DNA of 55,684 nucleotides, taken from the NCBI GenBank assembly GCA_011050685.1, contig DRFF01000121.1:1-55684 (forward strand). The letters are read 5' to 3'. Origin of the DNA: Aurantimonas coralicida (lineage in GTDB: Bacteria > Pseudomonadota > Alphaproteobacteria > Rhizobiales > Rhizobiaceae). Position numbers and translations under genes: made by a program. Positions 6,126 through 15,735 of the stretch are shown here, piece after piece (position 1 is the stretch's first letter; the number at the start of each line of letters is the position of its first letter). The notes below the pieces were generated by a model. It did not search any database. It was not told the origin of the DNA and saw only the letters and a list, made by a program, of their open reading frames with translations.

Positions 6126-6827
6126 TCATCCAATAGTGACCACCGCGGTGGAGCCGATGTTCGCCCACTGGGCAGTGGACATGCCCCTAAGCGTGATCGT
6201 CGCGCCCGCGAGATTCACCCCTGAAAGGAACAGGGTTGATCCAGCCCCGCCGGCAGTTCCCTTGAAGATGATCGCGGTTGAGGTGCCACCGAACGAGATC
6301 TCGGAGGCGCTGGTATCAATGTGGATTTCCTTTCGCACACCAATCGCCGGCGCCGCGATCTCAAATGTGAGGGCCGTTGAGGACGATGACGACAGGCTGG
6401 TGAACCCCGCATTGGTCAACGTCGAGCCAACGCTGCTGGCAACCGCGCCCACGGCTACCGGGAAATTTGCTCGCGCGAAGGTGACGGCAACCGTCGATCC
6501 GGGAACGCCGGTCGAGGTGACGACGAACCAGGCTTCAGCGTTCAACAGTCCGGTCGAGACATACACCAGGGTGCCGCGCACCGAATCGCGCTGGCCGTCG
6601 AAGTCGGCCTCCCGGCCCCAGGTCGAGCCGTTGAACGAATAAATGCCGTTCTCGGTGTCGGTCGTCTGATCCTTGAACAGCGCGCGGATTCCGGTCGAGG
6701 GCGTGACACCGTCGATGTCCCCGGTCGAGGCGAGCGGGATGTTGCCAGTCGAGGCGAGGAGCACAGGTGCCTTGACGGCGACCGAGGTGGTCAAGCCGCG
6801 GAGCCTGTCGGTTATGGTTGACGGCAT
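6126..6827 (-). CDS. Tail-fibre/appendage protein
   Basis: A 233-residue virion-type protein. The N-terminal half carries repeated short turns (LASTGNIPLASTGDIDG) and an NGIYSFNGSTWGREADFDGQ segment typical of phage tail-fibre or appendage domains. The C-terminal half (about 125-233) is Ser/Thr/Gly-rich beta structure closely resembling the C-terminal half of the protein at 27126-27641 (shared SSVGSTLTN, GGTSTA, LAG-ITL, AVVxIG). It follows the ejection-protein genes. A host-contact role is likely but its receptor is unknown. Confidence 0.55.
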   Translation of the reverse strand: MPSTITDRLRGLTTSVAVKAPVLLASTGNIPLASTGDIDGVTPSTGIRALFKDQTTDTENGIYSFNGSTWGREADFDGQRDSVRGTLVYVSTGLLNAEAWFVVTSTGVPGSTVAVTFARANFPVAVGAVASSVGSTLTNAGFTSLSSSSSTALTFEIAAPAIGVRKEIHIDTSASEISFGGTSTAIIFKGTAGGAGSTLFLSGVNLAGATITLRGMSTAQWANIGSTAVVTIG

Positions 6828-6873
6828 TTAGAAAACCTCACAAAGTGTGCAGCCCAATCAGGAGGAAGCGGTC

Positions 6874-7128
6874 ATGTGGATAATCCTCGCAATCTTCGCG
6901 TTCGCGTCCGTCGCTCCGGCGCATGCATCGATGCACAACCTGCCGTCGTGGGAGGCCTATGGCACCGAGCGGTGGTTGGACCAACAAGAGGGTGACCGGA
7001 TATTCGAGCGGTTACAGCCGCAGCCCTATGCTGATCCTTATGATGGTCTCAGATCAGGCGAGACAGGCTTTGGCGTAGGCTCACAAGAAGAGTTGACCCG
7101 TGATCCCTACGATTACGGCTACAGATGA
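6874..7128 (+). CDS. Plus-strand exported protein inside the late region
   Basis: An 84-residue protein reading against every neighbour. It has a signal peptide (MWIILAIFAFASVAPAHA) and a hydrophilic mature part ending RDPYDYGYR. AGGAGGA six bases before the ATG gives a strong ribosome-binding site, which also fixes the start. The signal-peptide plus DYGY-tail plan recalls the exported protein behind the repressor (54043-54339). Opposite orientation to late genes suggests expression in the lysogen, for example conversion or superinfection exclusion. No family is recognised. Confidence 0.6.
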   Translation: MWIILAIFAFASVAPAHASMHNLPSWEAYGTERWLDQQEGDRIFERLQPQPYADPYDGLRSGETGFGVGSQEELTRDPYDYGYR

Positions 7129-7136
7129 GCGGCTGC

Positions 7137-10013
7137 TTATAGGAAGCTGCCGCGGCTGATGGCTTGTTGTTGAACGTTTGGCGGGGGGCCAGCCTCTTCA
7201 CGCTCCGCGCCCCCGACCTCCCACAATAAACCAGCTATCCAAGCGTGAAGCTGTCGGCGAACAAACTTCACGTTTTCCGGTTTACTCAAATCCATGAGAA
7301 GCGCCTTCATGAGCGCGGGATCTTCGGTCATCACCGCATCAATGATGAGCCGCGTCGCCGGGTCTTTGACATGCGATTGAATCATGCTGCGCACTCTTGC
7401 CGAGATCATGCCTGGAACCTGGATCGTGCCGAACCCGCCGCCAATCCGTGATATGGCCCGCAAGATACCGATACGCGCCATCGACTCGATCATGATGTTG
7501 GGAATATCGCCGATGATTCCCTCGCGCGCCGGCCGCGCCCTCCGAATCATGTCAAAACGCAAGGCCGTTTCGAGAGTTTGACCCAAGCGTTCTTGCTGCT
7601 CCGCCGTCAACACGCGCGCCGACATCGCTTGCGTGGCTTCGTCTTGCAAGGCGTTGCGGAGCCTCATCCCGGACACATAAGGACGGCCGGCGATATCGGT
7701 TTGCGCGATCATCGCACGAGTCAGAAGCCAGTCCAGATATGCCGCCTGTAGCCCCTCAGTCGCCTCGCCGGTTGCGTCGCGCGCCGCGAGATTGACGAGG
7801 TTCTGCATTTCCACCCCGGGATCGCGCATGGTTCTCACAGCCTCGAAAGCCTTTTGGGGATCGGAGCGGATAAACAGCGCCGCCTTGGAAATGCGCGGGT
7901 TCGCAAGCTTGGAGCCGATGCTTTCGGCCCGCCGCTCGGCGACCAGCAAGGCACTGTCATTCTGGATCGCGGCCTCTATGTCCGACCGGACGCCTGGGAA
8001 TTCATCCAGGAGCTCCTTATTGTTGCGCAGGAACGCCTCCGCCTTACCTTGGTCGATCCGCTGATTCCTGATGGCGTCCTTGACGAACCGGGCCTTGATG
8101 AAGTCCTCGGCCGCGCCCAGAAGTTCATCGGGATTGTCCTGGACAGCCTTGATCATGGCGCGCGCGTTCTCCCCCGCCTTCGCGCCCCTTATTCCCAATG
8201 TCGTCTCAAGCGTCAATGCCTCCGGTACTGCCGGCCCCCCACGCCTTTCCGCGCCGAGGAGCCGCCCCACGGGGCCGCGGGTAAATCTCTCATTGAGAGA
8301 GTATGAGAAGTCCAGCGCGATACGCAGATCTTGGCCAGCCTCGCCAGAGACTTGGCCCCTCAGGGCTCCGAGATCTGCCAAGATGGCTTCTTGAATATCC
8401 TCGAGAATCCGCACCTTGTTCCGACTTCCCGTTCCCGTGCGTAGCTTGGCCCGTTCGGCGCGTATCTCACCGAGAACCCGGCTCCTGAAAACGCGCATCT
8501 CCTCAAACGTGGCGCCCTTGGCGAGCGTGCCGCCGACGAACTTGCCCTTTCTGTTCAGCCCGCCCAGGAACTCGGTCACGAAGACCGGGATGTCCTCCGG
8601 GTCGGCCGTCCGCCCGCGCCACATCAGCTCTATTTTGAGGGTGCTTCTCGTAGTGGTTGGCAGAACCTCGAGATCAATGGGCAGAACCGCGTAAAGCTCC
8701 TCCTCGGTTGCCCGGGCCGCTACATGCGCCTTATCCAGTTCCTGCGCCGCTATCGTGTTGGCTTCTTTGGGGGTTTTCCCCGATGTAAGAGCTGCGATGC
8801 GCCTGTCCGCTTCCAGGGCCGCGATGCGGAGTCGCCCATCAAGCAAAGACAGGAGGTAGGCTTGCGCGGCTTCGAAATGCTCCTTGGTTACTGCGACCTG
8901 ACCCCTCGGGGCTTCCAGGGATTGTATTATCGTGGCGTTGAGTTCGGCAATCTGCTCATCCGCCTGGAAAACAGCCGTATCGCTACTCTCCATGACGGAC
9001 CGCTCCAAAGCCAGCACCCCAGGTTCGCCGGTTTGCTGGGCGGGCGTCAATTTCGCCTCCGGGAGCACCCCCGGCTCTTCCATACGGGCTAATGCCGCCT
9101 CTGGCTCCTCGACGGCACGGGTCATACGCGCCCGAGCCCGCGCGGTTGCGCCGCTTACAGTGAAAAATTCCCTGGCCCGTTGAAGGATATTGGACGCGAT
9201 TCGTATGACGGTTCCCGAGACCGGCAAATGCCTGCCAACAGCAAGCGTTCCTCGAACTATGGCCCCTGGCGCGGCAATAAGTCCTGCCGGTGTCAGGCCA
9301 AACAAGATTGCGCCAAGGGCTTCGGCCGCAGGCGAATCAGGGAAGCGTTTCCGCGCCTCGTAGATACCGACTCCGGCCGCCGCGGCGGACACGGATTCAA
9401 TGGCCGCAAATCTTTCTGGCTGGCGCACTGCGGTCTCGCCTATCTCTTTAACGCCACGGACAATGGCTTCCCTCGGCCCTCCGGTTGGGAGCGCTGTCGG
9501 GCGGACTCCTAGCGGACGAAGCCCAGCCGCCTTCGGCACCGGGAGTGCCAACATGGCGGCCACCCCGTGCATGTGCCCGGCGGAGAATGCCCTGGTATCC
9601 GGCTCCTGCCCTCTCGGCGGAGTCCAGCCAAAGCCTGCGAAGACGTCGCGCACTGTGCCTTTTGATGCGCTGATGCCGAACCTTCGAAACAACTCCGCGA
9701 AGGCATCCGGCGCGAAATCCAGAGTGTCGGCGATCGCCGTGTTGATGCCCCATATGTACTCCTGCCATGTGCCCCGACCGGCCAATGCTTTCAGGTTGGC
9801 TCCGGCCGATCGTTCTTCTGGGGCCAAAAGCCCAGGCGATGTCTGTTGCAGCCGGGAGGGCCCCCCCAATGAAAGCTCTGGATCTGCCTTGGGTTGCACC
9901 AACGCCTTGAGCGCCGCGCCGCCTTGAGGCGATTCACCTTCTTCCGCCATTGTGGTCTCTGGCAGGACAGAAACGGCTGTGGTCCTCTCGGATTTTCCGG
10001 GGAGCTCGGGCAT
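7137..10013 (-). CDS. Large ejection/internal virion protein
   Basis: A 958-residue protein, the largest in the phage. It is mainly helical and Ala/Glu/Arg-rich, with a hydrophobic region at about 205-265 (VSAAAAGVGIYEARKRF..., LGAILFGLTPAGLIAAPGAIV) able to enter a membrane. No enzyme motif was seen, including lysozyme/transglycosylase motifs. Position and size match the T7 gp16-type internal core protein that forms a DNA-conducting channel across the cell envelope. It is last in the series tail tube B, acetyltransferase-like, 218-aa, 611-aa, 958-aa, the usual podoviral order. Confidence 0.6.
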   Translation of the reverse strand: MPELPGKSERTTAVSVLPETTMAEEGESPQGGAALKALVQPKADPELSLGGPSRLQQTSPGLLAPEERSAGANLKALAGRGTWQEYIWGINTAIADTLDFAPDAFAELFRRFGISASKGTVRDVFAGFGWTPPRGQEPDTRAFSAGHMHGVAAMLALPVPKAAGLRPLGVRPTALPTGGPREAIVRGVKEIGETAVRQPERFAAIESVSAAAAGVGIYEARKRFPDSPAAEALGAILFGLTPAGLIAAPGAIVRGTLAVGRHLPVSGTVIRIASNILQRAREFFTVSGATARARARMTRAVEEPEAALARMEEPGVLPEAKLTPAQQTGEPGVLALERSVMESSDTAVFQADEQIAELNATIIQSLEAPRGQVAVTKEHFEAAQAYLLSLLDGRLRIAALEADRRIAALTSGKTPKEANTIAAQELDKAHVAARATEEELYAVLPIDLEVLPTTTRSTLKIELMWRGRTADPEDIPVFVTEFLGGLNRKGKFVGGTLAKGATFEEMRVFRSRVLGEIRAERAKLRTGTGSRNKVRILEDIQEAILADLGALRGQVSGEAGQDLRIALDFSYSLNERFTRGPVGRLLGAERRGGPAVPEALTLETTLGIRGAKAGENARAMIKAVQDNPDELLGAAEDFIKARFVKDAIRNQRIDQGKAEAFLRNNKELLDEFPGVRSDIEAAIQNDSALLVAERRAESIGSKLANPRISKAALFIRSDPQKAFEAVRTMRDPGVEMQNLVNLAARDATGEATEGLQAAYLDWLLTRAMIAQTDIAGRPYVSGMRLRNALQDEATQAMSARVLTAEQQERLGQTLETALRFDMIRRARPAREGIIGDIPNIMIESMARIGILRAISRIGGGFGTIQVPGMISARVRSMIQSHVKDPATRLIIDAVMTEDPALMKALLMDLSKPENVKFVRRQLHAWIAGLLWEVGGAEREEAGPPPNVQQQAISRGSFL

Positions 10014-10016
10014 GCC

Positions 10017-11852
10017 TTATTGCCCCTTCGTCAATCTGTCGGCCATGAGGTCGACCACCTCTGGCGGAAGGAGGTTTAGCTCTTCCTCCGGCGTTCTTTC
10101 GACGAAGGCCCTCAACTCCTCTATCGATCCTGCACCGACATCTTCCACCGTGCGGAACTCAGGGAACGCCGGGTTAAGTTCAAAGTTCCTGATGCGCGCC
10201 CGGAAGCCAGCGAGGCTCATAATCTCGCCAAGGGCTTCTGATTTCATTTCTATCGGCAGAGGGGCCTCTAAGAGCCTGCGATTGATCTCGATATGGTCGG
10301 TAAGCAACTGTTCTATCGTTTGAAGCTCTACCCGGACGGCCTCGGGTGATCTGAGAATCGCTGGCCCCTGGAAGATCCGCGACAACTTCACCTGCTCCCA
10401 AACCGGAAGTCGAGGGCTGCGCCTGAATGCCACGACAAACTCGGTCTCAAGAAGCGCCAAGCGTTGACGTGCGGTAACGATGTCCGGGTCAACATATGAG
10501 GGATCGATTTGGCCGACGATCCTGTTGCCGAAGAAGTCAATGAAGGCGGACACCGCACCAGTCGCGTCCTGCACCCGAAGTTTTTGCTCGGCGCTGGCCA
10601 ACTCGGCTTCTGTCGGACCCTCGGCCGTTTCTTGCTCGATTGCCGCTATGCCTCGGTCTGCGATCTCAGGGAAGGAAAGTGCTTCGGGCAAATCAACCCG
10701 TTTTGTGGCCAACGCCACGGCCTGGCCGATACTATCTTCCTCTCCCGCCTCAAGGATTTTTTCGGTCTCGGCGCCAAGTTCCTGGGCGGCACGGGCTACA
10801 TCTGCGGGCAGCGCCGTTGTTTCGCTACCACCGAGAAGTTGTACGGCTTGCCGACGAATCTCCGCCGAAGCATCACGTTTGATTGCGCCAGTTTCATCAA
10901 GTACATCCGGTCGCACCGGCACCACTTCTTCGAACCCAGCTAATTGAATACGCTCCCCTGGTCCGGGCTCGCGCCCAAGAATGGCAGTCGCTTCTTCAAT
11001 CGTGGCTGCACCCGCGGCCGCGCCCGTAAGGCCGCGATTGGCAATTTCTATCCTCGCGTTGGTGAGGCGCCGGAAGAGGTCGCCTTGAGACTCAGTTCCG
11101 AGGACGCCACGCACTGCGGGATCGAGCACGATCTCCTCGGCATCGTCGATCTCGCCTTGGGCGATTAGTCTATCCACCGCGCCGGTGATGATCCGTGAGT
11201 ATGTATCGGCTCTGGTGAACCGTTCTTGCTCCGGCTTGAGACCAGGGGCGTGCTTGTCGACCAAGGCATCGGCTTCGACTAACAAAGATAGAGCGGCGCT
11301 CGGATTTTCGAATGCACGCCTTTGCAGATCGGCGGCGCCCTCCTCGATCTGGCCAAGGAAGAAGGCGTTTTGCGCGCCCAGCGTTTCCGCTGCCGCTTTG
11401 CCCATCCAGGAGTTGTGTCTCTTATAAAGGCTGGCTTCGAAGGCGGCGCGAGCATCGACCGAGCCCGAGAAACCGGTGAGCGCGTTTTGCCTGGATTGAG
11501 AGGAGAAGTCCCGATATTCGGTGCCCGTTTTGATCAGTGCCCAGTCCTGTTCGGTCGAGATCGCATTGAACCTTTCTCGCATGCCTTGATCATAGGCGGC
11601 TTCCGCCTTTGTAACCGCTATCAGATCTTCTCTTTTCCTAATGCGGGCTTCTGCTTGGGCGAATATATCCCCGGCTTCGCCCAGACTCTGCGCGAGCGCG
11701 CCCAGCTCGGTTCCTGTTTGCGCCGCTTCTCGAGAGAAAATATCGGCAGCGGCCTGCACCCCGCGGCCGGCCACGGCCACATCTTGTACGCCCCGCGTCG
11801 CGCGCGGGGTGGGACGGCCTCCGAGGGCCGTTACATCTGGAAGTTTTGGCAT
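10017..11852 (-). CDS. Ejection/internal virion protein
   Basis: A 611-residue, almost wholly helical, acidic protein with long Ala/Glu/Arg stretches and no transmembrane segment. It lies between the 218-residue and 958-residue ejection proteins, with only three bases separating it from the latter. By position it corresponds to T7 gp15-type internal core proteins that travel into the cell with the DNA. Sequence similarity to T7 cannot be claimed; the assignment rests on order, size and composition. Confidence 0.55.
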   Translation of the reverse strand: MPKLPDVTALGGRPTPRATRGVQDVAVAGRGVQAAADIFSREAAQTGTELGALAQSLGEAGDIFAQAEARIRKREDLIAVTKAEAAYDQGMRERFNAISTEQDWALIKTGTEYRDFSSQSRQNALTGFSGSVDARAAFEASLYKRHNSWMGKAAAETLGAQNAFFLGQIEEGAADLQRRAFENPSAALSLLVEADALVDKHAPGLKPEQERFTRADTYSRIITGAVDRLIAQGEIDDAEEIVLDPAVRGVLGTESQGDLFRRLTNARIEIANRGLTGAAAGAATIEEATAILGREPGPGERIQLAGFEEVVPVRPDVLDETGAIKRDASAEIRRQAVQLLGGSETTALPADVARAAQELGAETEKILEAGEEDSIGQAVALATKRVDLPEALSFPEIADRGIAAIEQETAEGPTEAELASAEQKLRVQDATGAVSAFIDFFGNRIVGQIDPSYVDPDIVTARQRLALLETEFVVAFRRSPRLPVWEQVKLSRIFQGPAILRSPEAVRVELQTIEQLLTDHIEINRRLLEAPLPIEMKSEALGEIMSLAGFRARIRNFELNPAFPEFRTVEDVGAGSIEELRAFVERTPEEELNLLPPEVVDLMADRLTKGQ

Positions 11853-11855
11853 GGT

Positions 11856-12512
11856 TTACCCGTAGGAATATCGGCGAACGCCGCCGCGAGACGATCGCCG
11901 GGTGTAGTAAGTGGAGCCTCCGCCTGTCGGAGATTCGGGGCTGTACTTGGCGAATAGAGAGGAGCCGCCTTCGAGAAGTGTACCGGCGGCGGAGAGCCGG
12001 GACCGCGCCGCCGCAGACCGGCCGGCGCGCCGCGCCGCTTGTCCAGCAAAGAGCGCCCCGGCCCCGCCCGCACGCTCGAGCGTGGCACCGTATTCAAGAC
12101 CCCTGGCCCTCTCCTCGCCCTCATAGAGCGCGGTCAAGGCCCGGGTTTCTTCCTCGGTGCCGATGTCGCCAAGGATGCCGACGATGGTGGGATCGAGTGC
12201 GCCGGCTCCCGAGGCCGCCGAGAGCGCCTGAACCCGGGAGGAGACAAACCTACCGCGCCGCCTTTCCTCTTGTGCCGCGCGCTGGGAAACCGCGCGCTCC
12301 TGGCCCGCCTGCTGCTCCATGACTTGGGCTTGGCGGTTGGCGATCGCCGCCCGATGGGCAGCGGCGGCGGCTTGCGCTTGGCCCGCCGCCTGTTGCGCCG
12401 AGGCCTGCTGCATTTGGCCGACGACACCAATGAGGGTGGAGGCCACCATCATCACGTCGCCTGCGGTGACGGCGTAGGTGCCGAGCATGATACCCGTCTC
12501 GATGCCAGTCAT
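11856..12512 (-). CDS. Internal virion protein (gp14-like)
   Basis: A 218-residue protein with a hydrophobic N-terminus (IMLGTYAVTAGDVMMVASTLIGVVGQM), then an Ala/Gln-rich helix (QQASAQQAAGQAQAAAAAHR) and a Gly/Ser/Arg/Tyr-rich C-terminus. Proteins of this plan (ASAQ...A...A...R with SGRGGV-type ends) follow tail-tube genes in podoviruses and are ejected into the outer membrane. The ATG at 12512 overlaps the upstream stop (ATGA), supporting this start over a longer form. Confidence 0.6.
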   Translation of the reverse strand: MTGIETGIMLGTYAVTAGDVMMVASTLIGVVGQMQQASAQQAAGQAQAAAAAHRAAIANRQAQVMEQQAGQERAVSQRAAQEERRRGRFVSSRVQALSAASGAGALDPTIVGILGDIGTEEETRALTALYEGEERARGLEYGATLERAGGAGALFAGQAARRAGRSAAARSRLSAAGTLLEGGSSLFAKYSPESPTGGGSTYYTRRSSRGGVRRYSYG

Positions 12513-12838
12513 TTCATTCTCCAGAACATGCCCCAAGCCTCGAAGCCAAAATGCTTGAGCGCCGTCGCGCCATCCTCGCCCATGTGCGCGACCACCTCGA
12601 TTCCGAGTTCCCTCAGCATGGCGACCAGCGCGTGGGCCCCCTTGACCCGATCGCGCTTACTCATGGCCTCGTGATAATCGGTGAAAGCCAGTACCACGCC
12701 GTCGCTCAAGTAATAGCCGCCGATGCCTAGAACCTCTCCGGCCGTCGATTCGGCGGCGAGGGCGCGCACCGTCATCGGCGGGGCTGTTCCATAGAAATCG
12801 ACGAAGTCGGCGCGGGTCGCCGGGCGGACCGTGATCAT
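12509..12838 (-). CDS. Acetyltransferase-like internal virion protein (gp13-like)
   Basis: A 109-residue protein with GNAT-like elements: a start typical of the fold (MITVRPATRADFVDFYG), a beta-hairpin (VLGIGGYYLSDGVVLAFTDY) and a C-terminal HMGEDGATALKHFGFE helix-strand. The acetyl-CoA loop (R/QxxGxG/A) is not obvious, so it may be a structural relative rather than an enzyme. It sits between tail tube B and the gp14-like gene, with ATGA overlaps on both sides, the place of T7 gp13-type proteins. Confidence 0.55.
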   Translation of the reverse strand: MITVRPATRADFVDFYGTAPPMTVRALAAESTAGEVLGIGGYYLSDGVVLAFTDYHEAMSKRDRVKGAHALVAMLRELGIEVVAHMGEDGATALKHFGFEAWGMFWRMK

Positions 12839-15567
12839 GTCTTCTCTTTCGTTTCGATCTGGATCACCATGCCGAGCACGGTCACTGGCCGGGGTGCCGT
12901 CGCGCGCAGCACGATCCTGGAATCCGTGTCCCACTCACCGGGAAACTCGATGGACTCTTCATCGAAGGTGGCGTTCACGGCGTCGGTCGAGATGGTGGCC
13001 CCGGCCGACATGAGTGGTAGAGGATCGAGAGTGTCGGTCGATGGTCCATACTCAAGGCCTTGGGCGTGGGCGTCGGCCAACACCAAGCCGATATGGTTGA
13101 CCCGCTTTCTCTGCGTCAATGCGGTGCCCAGCGAAGAAGGAACCGCATAGGCGAGCTTGGCCGTTCGGTAGAACCCGGTGTACGGCAGGCCAATGCACAC
13201 CGTGGTCGATGCCTGAGAGATGGTAACGCCGCCGGTTGAATCGACGGTGTAGCTGCCGAGATCGGCGGTCGAGCCCCACGCGATCACGCTCGAGCCCACG
13301 AGGTGCGTGCTCGGGATTAACGTTGCAGCGGTGCCATCGTAGACCGTGAATGAATCGGCGAGCCGGTTCGAGGAGCCGCCGCGCCCCTGCGCTTCCTGCG
13401 CCCACTTTTCAAGATAGCGGACGGTCGATCCGTTGATCTCACGGCGCACGATGTAATAGACCGCATCCTCGACCGAATCGGGGAGCACCGCGACCTCCTC
13501 GATCACGCCGTTTATCCCATCGGCGTCGCCAGTCTCGATGTCTATCCAGGCCGTCACATCCTCGGCGGGGTCGGAGACCAGCACGGCGACCGTGCCGTCG
13601 GTGGCCCCGCGCACGCAATGGATTCGCGTGTCCGGCTGGCGCTGTACCGCCATCCTAGCAATCGACGGCTCGCCCATCTCCGGGACGAGGACCGTCCGGT
13701 CGGCGGTCTCATAGTCGAGCGATTCGCCCGAGTAGCCAGTCTCCATGACGCGCACGCCGCCCTGTTGGACGCTCAGCAGGCGCTTATCGACCTTGACCGC
13801 TTGGACGTTGCCCGATCCCTGGTTCGAGATGTCGCGCAAGTTGAAGTTCGAGGGGGTGATGGGTTCATCCAAGGATCCGGTCTTGGCCTGCAGCTCGCGC
13901 ATCCCGGTGCCGATAATGAGCCGGCCTAAGGAGGCGAGCCACTCAATGTTGTCGACCGCTCCGAAAGCTATTGAGCGATTGATTACGCCTGAATCGCCTT
14001 CGACATCGGGATCGAAGGATTCATAGGCGTCGGAGATTGAGCCCCAAATCTTCGCCTTGCCCGCCCAATACAGACGCCCCTCGTGGAACGATACGGCGGA
14101 TGGCCAGCCCCGGAAGTCACTCCACTCGCCCTCTTGCCACAACTCGGTCGGCCTGGTCGAGCCGAGCGCGACGAGCACAGAAGCCGAGCTTTCTGTCGCG
14201 GCGGCAACCGAGGTGATGCGCACGATTCCTGTGATTCCGCCAGACGGAATGCTCAAAGCACATACCGGCGAACCCGAAGTGTAAGTCGAGCCAACGCCGA
14301 TGCGGTAGAAGATGATTTCATTGTCCTTTTGATCATCAAATGATTTCGTGGCTGTCGTGTTGGTCCATATCAGCGACGGTGACCTGATGTCTCCCCAATC
14401 ATCTGTCGAACCTTGTGACCGTTGCAGTCTGACAGTCGCCGTGAATGTAGAGCTCGCCGTAATGGAAATATCGAAAGTGCGAGTGTGGTCCGTGGTGCCA
14501 TCGCTGCCCAAATCGACGCCAGTGACCCGAATCGGATCTGACCATTGGTCCGCCCCGGAAAGCGTGATCGACACTTCCTGGCCTACCGAAGTTATGCGGA
14601 ACAGGGCCCCGATATGATTCGGGTCGAACAGCGGCTTGTCGCACTCCAGCGTGATGTTGCCCTGAAGCGCCGAGGGAGTGAGCCGTTTGGCAGTGATATT
14701 CGGATTGCGGAACGGGCCGTCTTGGGGCTCGTAATCCGCCATGCCCCAGGACTCCGCCCCGTAGCGCTCAATGCGCTTCTGCTGATAGCTGGAGTTGGCG
14801 ACGAATATGACATCGGCCGATGGATCCCATCTGAGCCGGCTAAGATCGGCACCGGCCCAAGTCGTGCCGATTACCATGTCGCCGGACGATTCGACCGCGA
14901 TCGACTCGACGAGGCTCCGATAGTAGGTGTTGGCCGAGAACTCGATGTAAAAGTTCCCGGTTGAGGCAATGGCGAGCGAGTAGGTGCCTGGTCTCAGGCT
15001 CGCTTCACGGAAATAATCATCGGCCCCGGCGGAAGACCCGATCCTCAAGTTGACCCGGCCGCGTGCGATGACCGTGGTGAGTCCTTGCGTGATAGATGTC
15101 GATGTCGATGTAATGGTTTGACGACGGATCGCCTGGGCGTATCGGGAGCCGACCAAGCTCATGTAGTTGCCGGTGAACCACCCCGAGGTCGAGCCCGACT
15201 CGTCGGCGTCTGTCCAGCCAGCGAGCGAGGTAGAGGTAAAGGTGCCTCCGGTGATCGCCGCAGTCGAGGCGGCACGGGTGATGACGGCATCGCTGCGCCA
15301 CACCCGCATCGCCGTCGAGGTCAGCTCGATGAGCGCGGTGTCGGTGGCCGAGAAGATGAAGGGCAGTAGGACCGCGGTCGATGAGTTGCGGATCGTGCCG
15401 ATGTACTCGAGTCCGGGCCGGAGCATCATCGAGCCGAGGGTGCGCGGCATGAAGTTGGTCTGCACCTCGGCGGAGAGCCTGGTGCGGTCGAGGTCGACGC
15501 GGGCTAGGCCGAGGGCCGAGATTCTTCCGCGGTTGAACACGACCAACGGGGCGTTCGTGCGAGCCAT
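12835..15567 (-). CDS. Tail tubular protein B (nozzle)
   Basis: A 910-residue beta-rich structural protein. The N-terminus (NRGRISALGLARVDLDRTRLSAEVQTNFMPRTLGSMMLRPG) is the characteristic opening of podoviral tail-tube B/nozzle proteins, in which the virion's distal tail forms a conduit for DNA. The middle contains Ser/Thr-rich insertions of carbohydrate-binding-like beta structure (ITGGTFTSTSLAGWTDAD, about 105-235). It lies immediately after tail tube A, as expected. No clear ribosome-binding site precedes the ATG. Confidence 0.85.
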   Translation of the reverse strand: MARTNAPLVVFNRGRISALGLARVDLDRTRLSAEVQTNFMPRTLGSMMLRPGLEYIGTIRNSSTAVLLPFIFSATDTALIELTSTAMRVWRSDAVITRAASTAAITGGTFTSTSLAGWTDADESGSTSGWFTGNYMSLVGSRYAQAIRRQTITSTSTSITQGLTTVIARGRVNLRIGSSAGADDYFREASLRPGTYSLAIASTGNFYIEFSANTYYRSLVESIAVESSGDMVIGTTWAGADLSRLRWDPSADVIFVANSSYQQKRIERYGAESWGMADYEPQDGPFRNPNITAKRLTPSALQGNITLECDKPLFDPNHIGALFRITSVGQEVSITLSGADQWSDPIRVTGVDLGSDGTTDHTRTFDISITASSTFTATVRLQRSQGSTDDWGDIRSPSLIWTNTTATKSFDDQKDNEIIFYRIGVGSTYTSGSPVCALSIPSGGITGIVRITSVAAATESSASVLVALGSTRPTELWQEGEWSDFRGWPSAVSFHEGRLYWAGKAKIWGSISDAYESFDPDVEGDSGVINRSIAFGAVDNIEWLASLGRLIIGTGMRELQAKTGSLDEPITPSNFNLRDISNQGSGNVQAVKVDKRLLSVQQGGVRVMETGYSGESLDYETADRTVLVPEMGEPSIARMAVQRQPDTRIHCVRGATDGTVAVLVSDPAEDVTAWIDIETGDADGINGVIEEVAVLPDSVEDAVYYIVRREINGSTVRYLEKWAQEAQGRGGSSNRLADSFTVYDGTAATLIPSTHLVGSSVIAWGSTADLGSYTVDSTGGVTISQASTTVCIGLPYTGFYRTAKLAYAVPSSLGTALTQRKRVNHIGLVLADAHAQGLEYGPSTDTLDPLPLMSAGATISTDAVNATFDEESIEFPGEWDTDSRIVLRATAPRPVTVLGMVIQIETKEKT

Positions 15568-15735
15568 GCGACTTACAATCCGATTATGATGGCATTACAA
15601 TTCGAGCGTGCGGCGGCGTGACAGCGTCGGGGTGAGGCTGCGCCTGTTAGTGCGGTCTGTCAGAGAGCTTGGTCCGGTGAAATACCAGACAGGTGGCTCG
15701 GTAGCAGGGCGGGAAACCCTGCCCGCACCCTTCCT

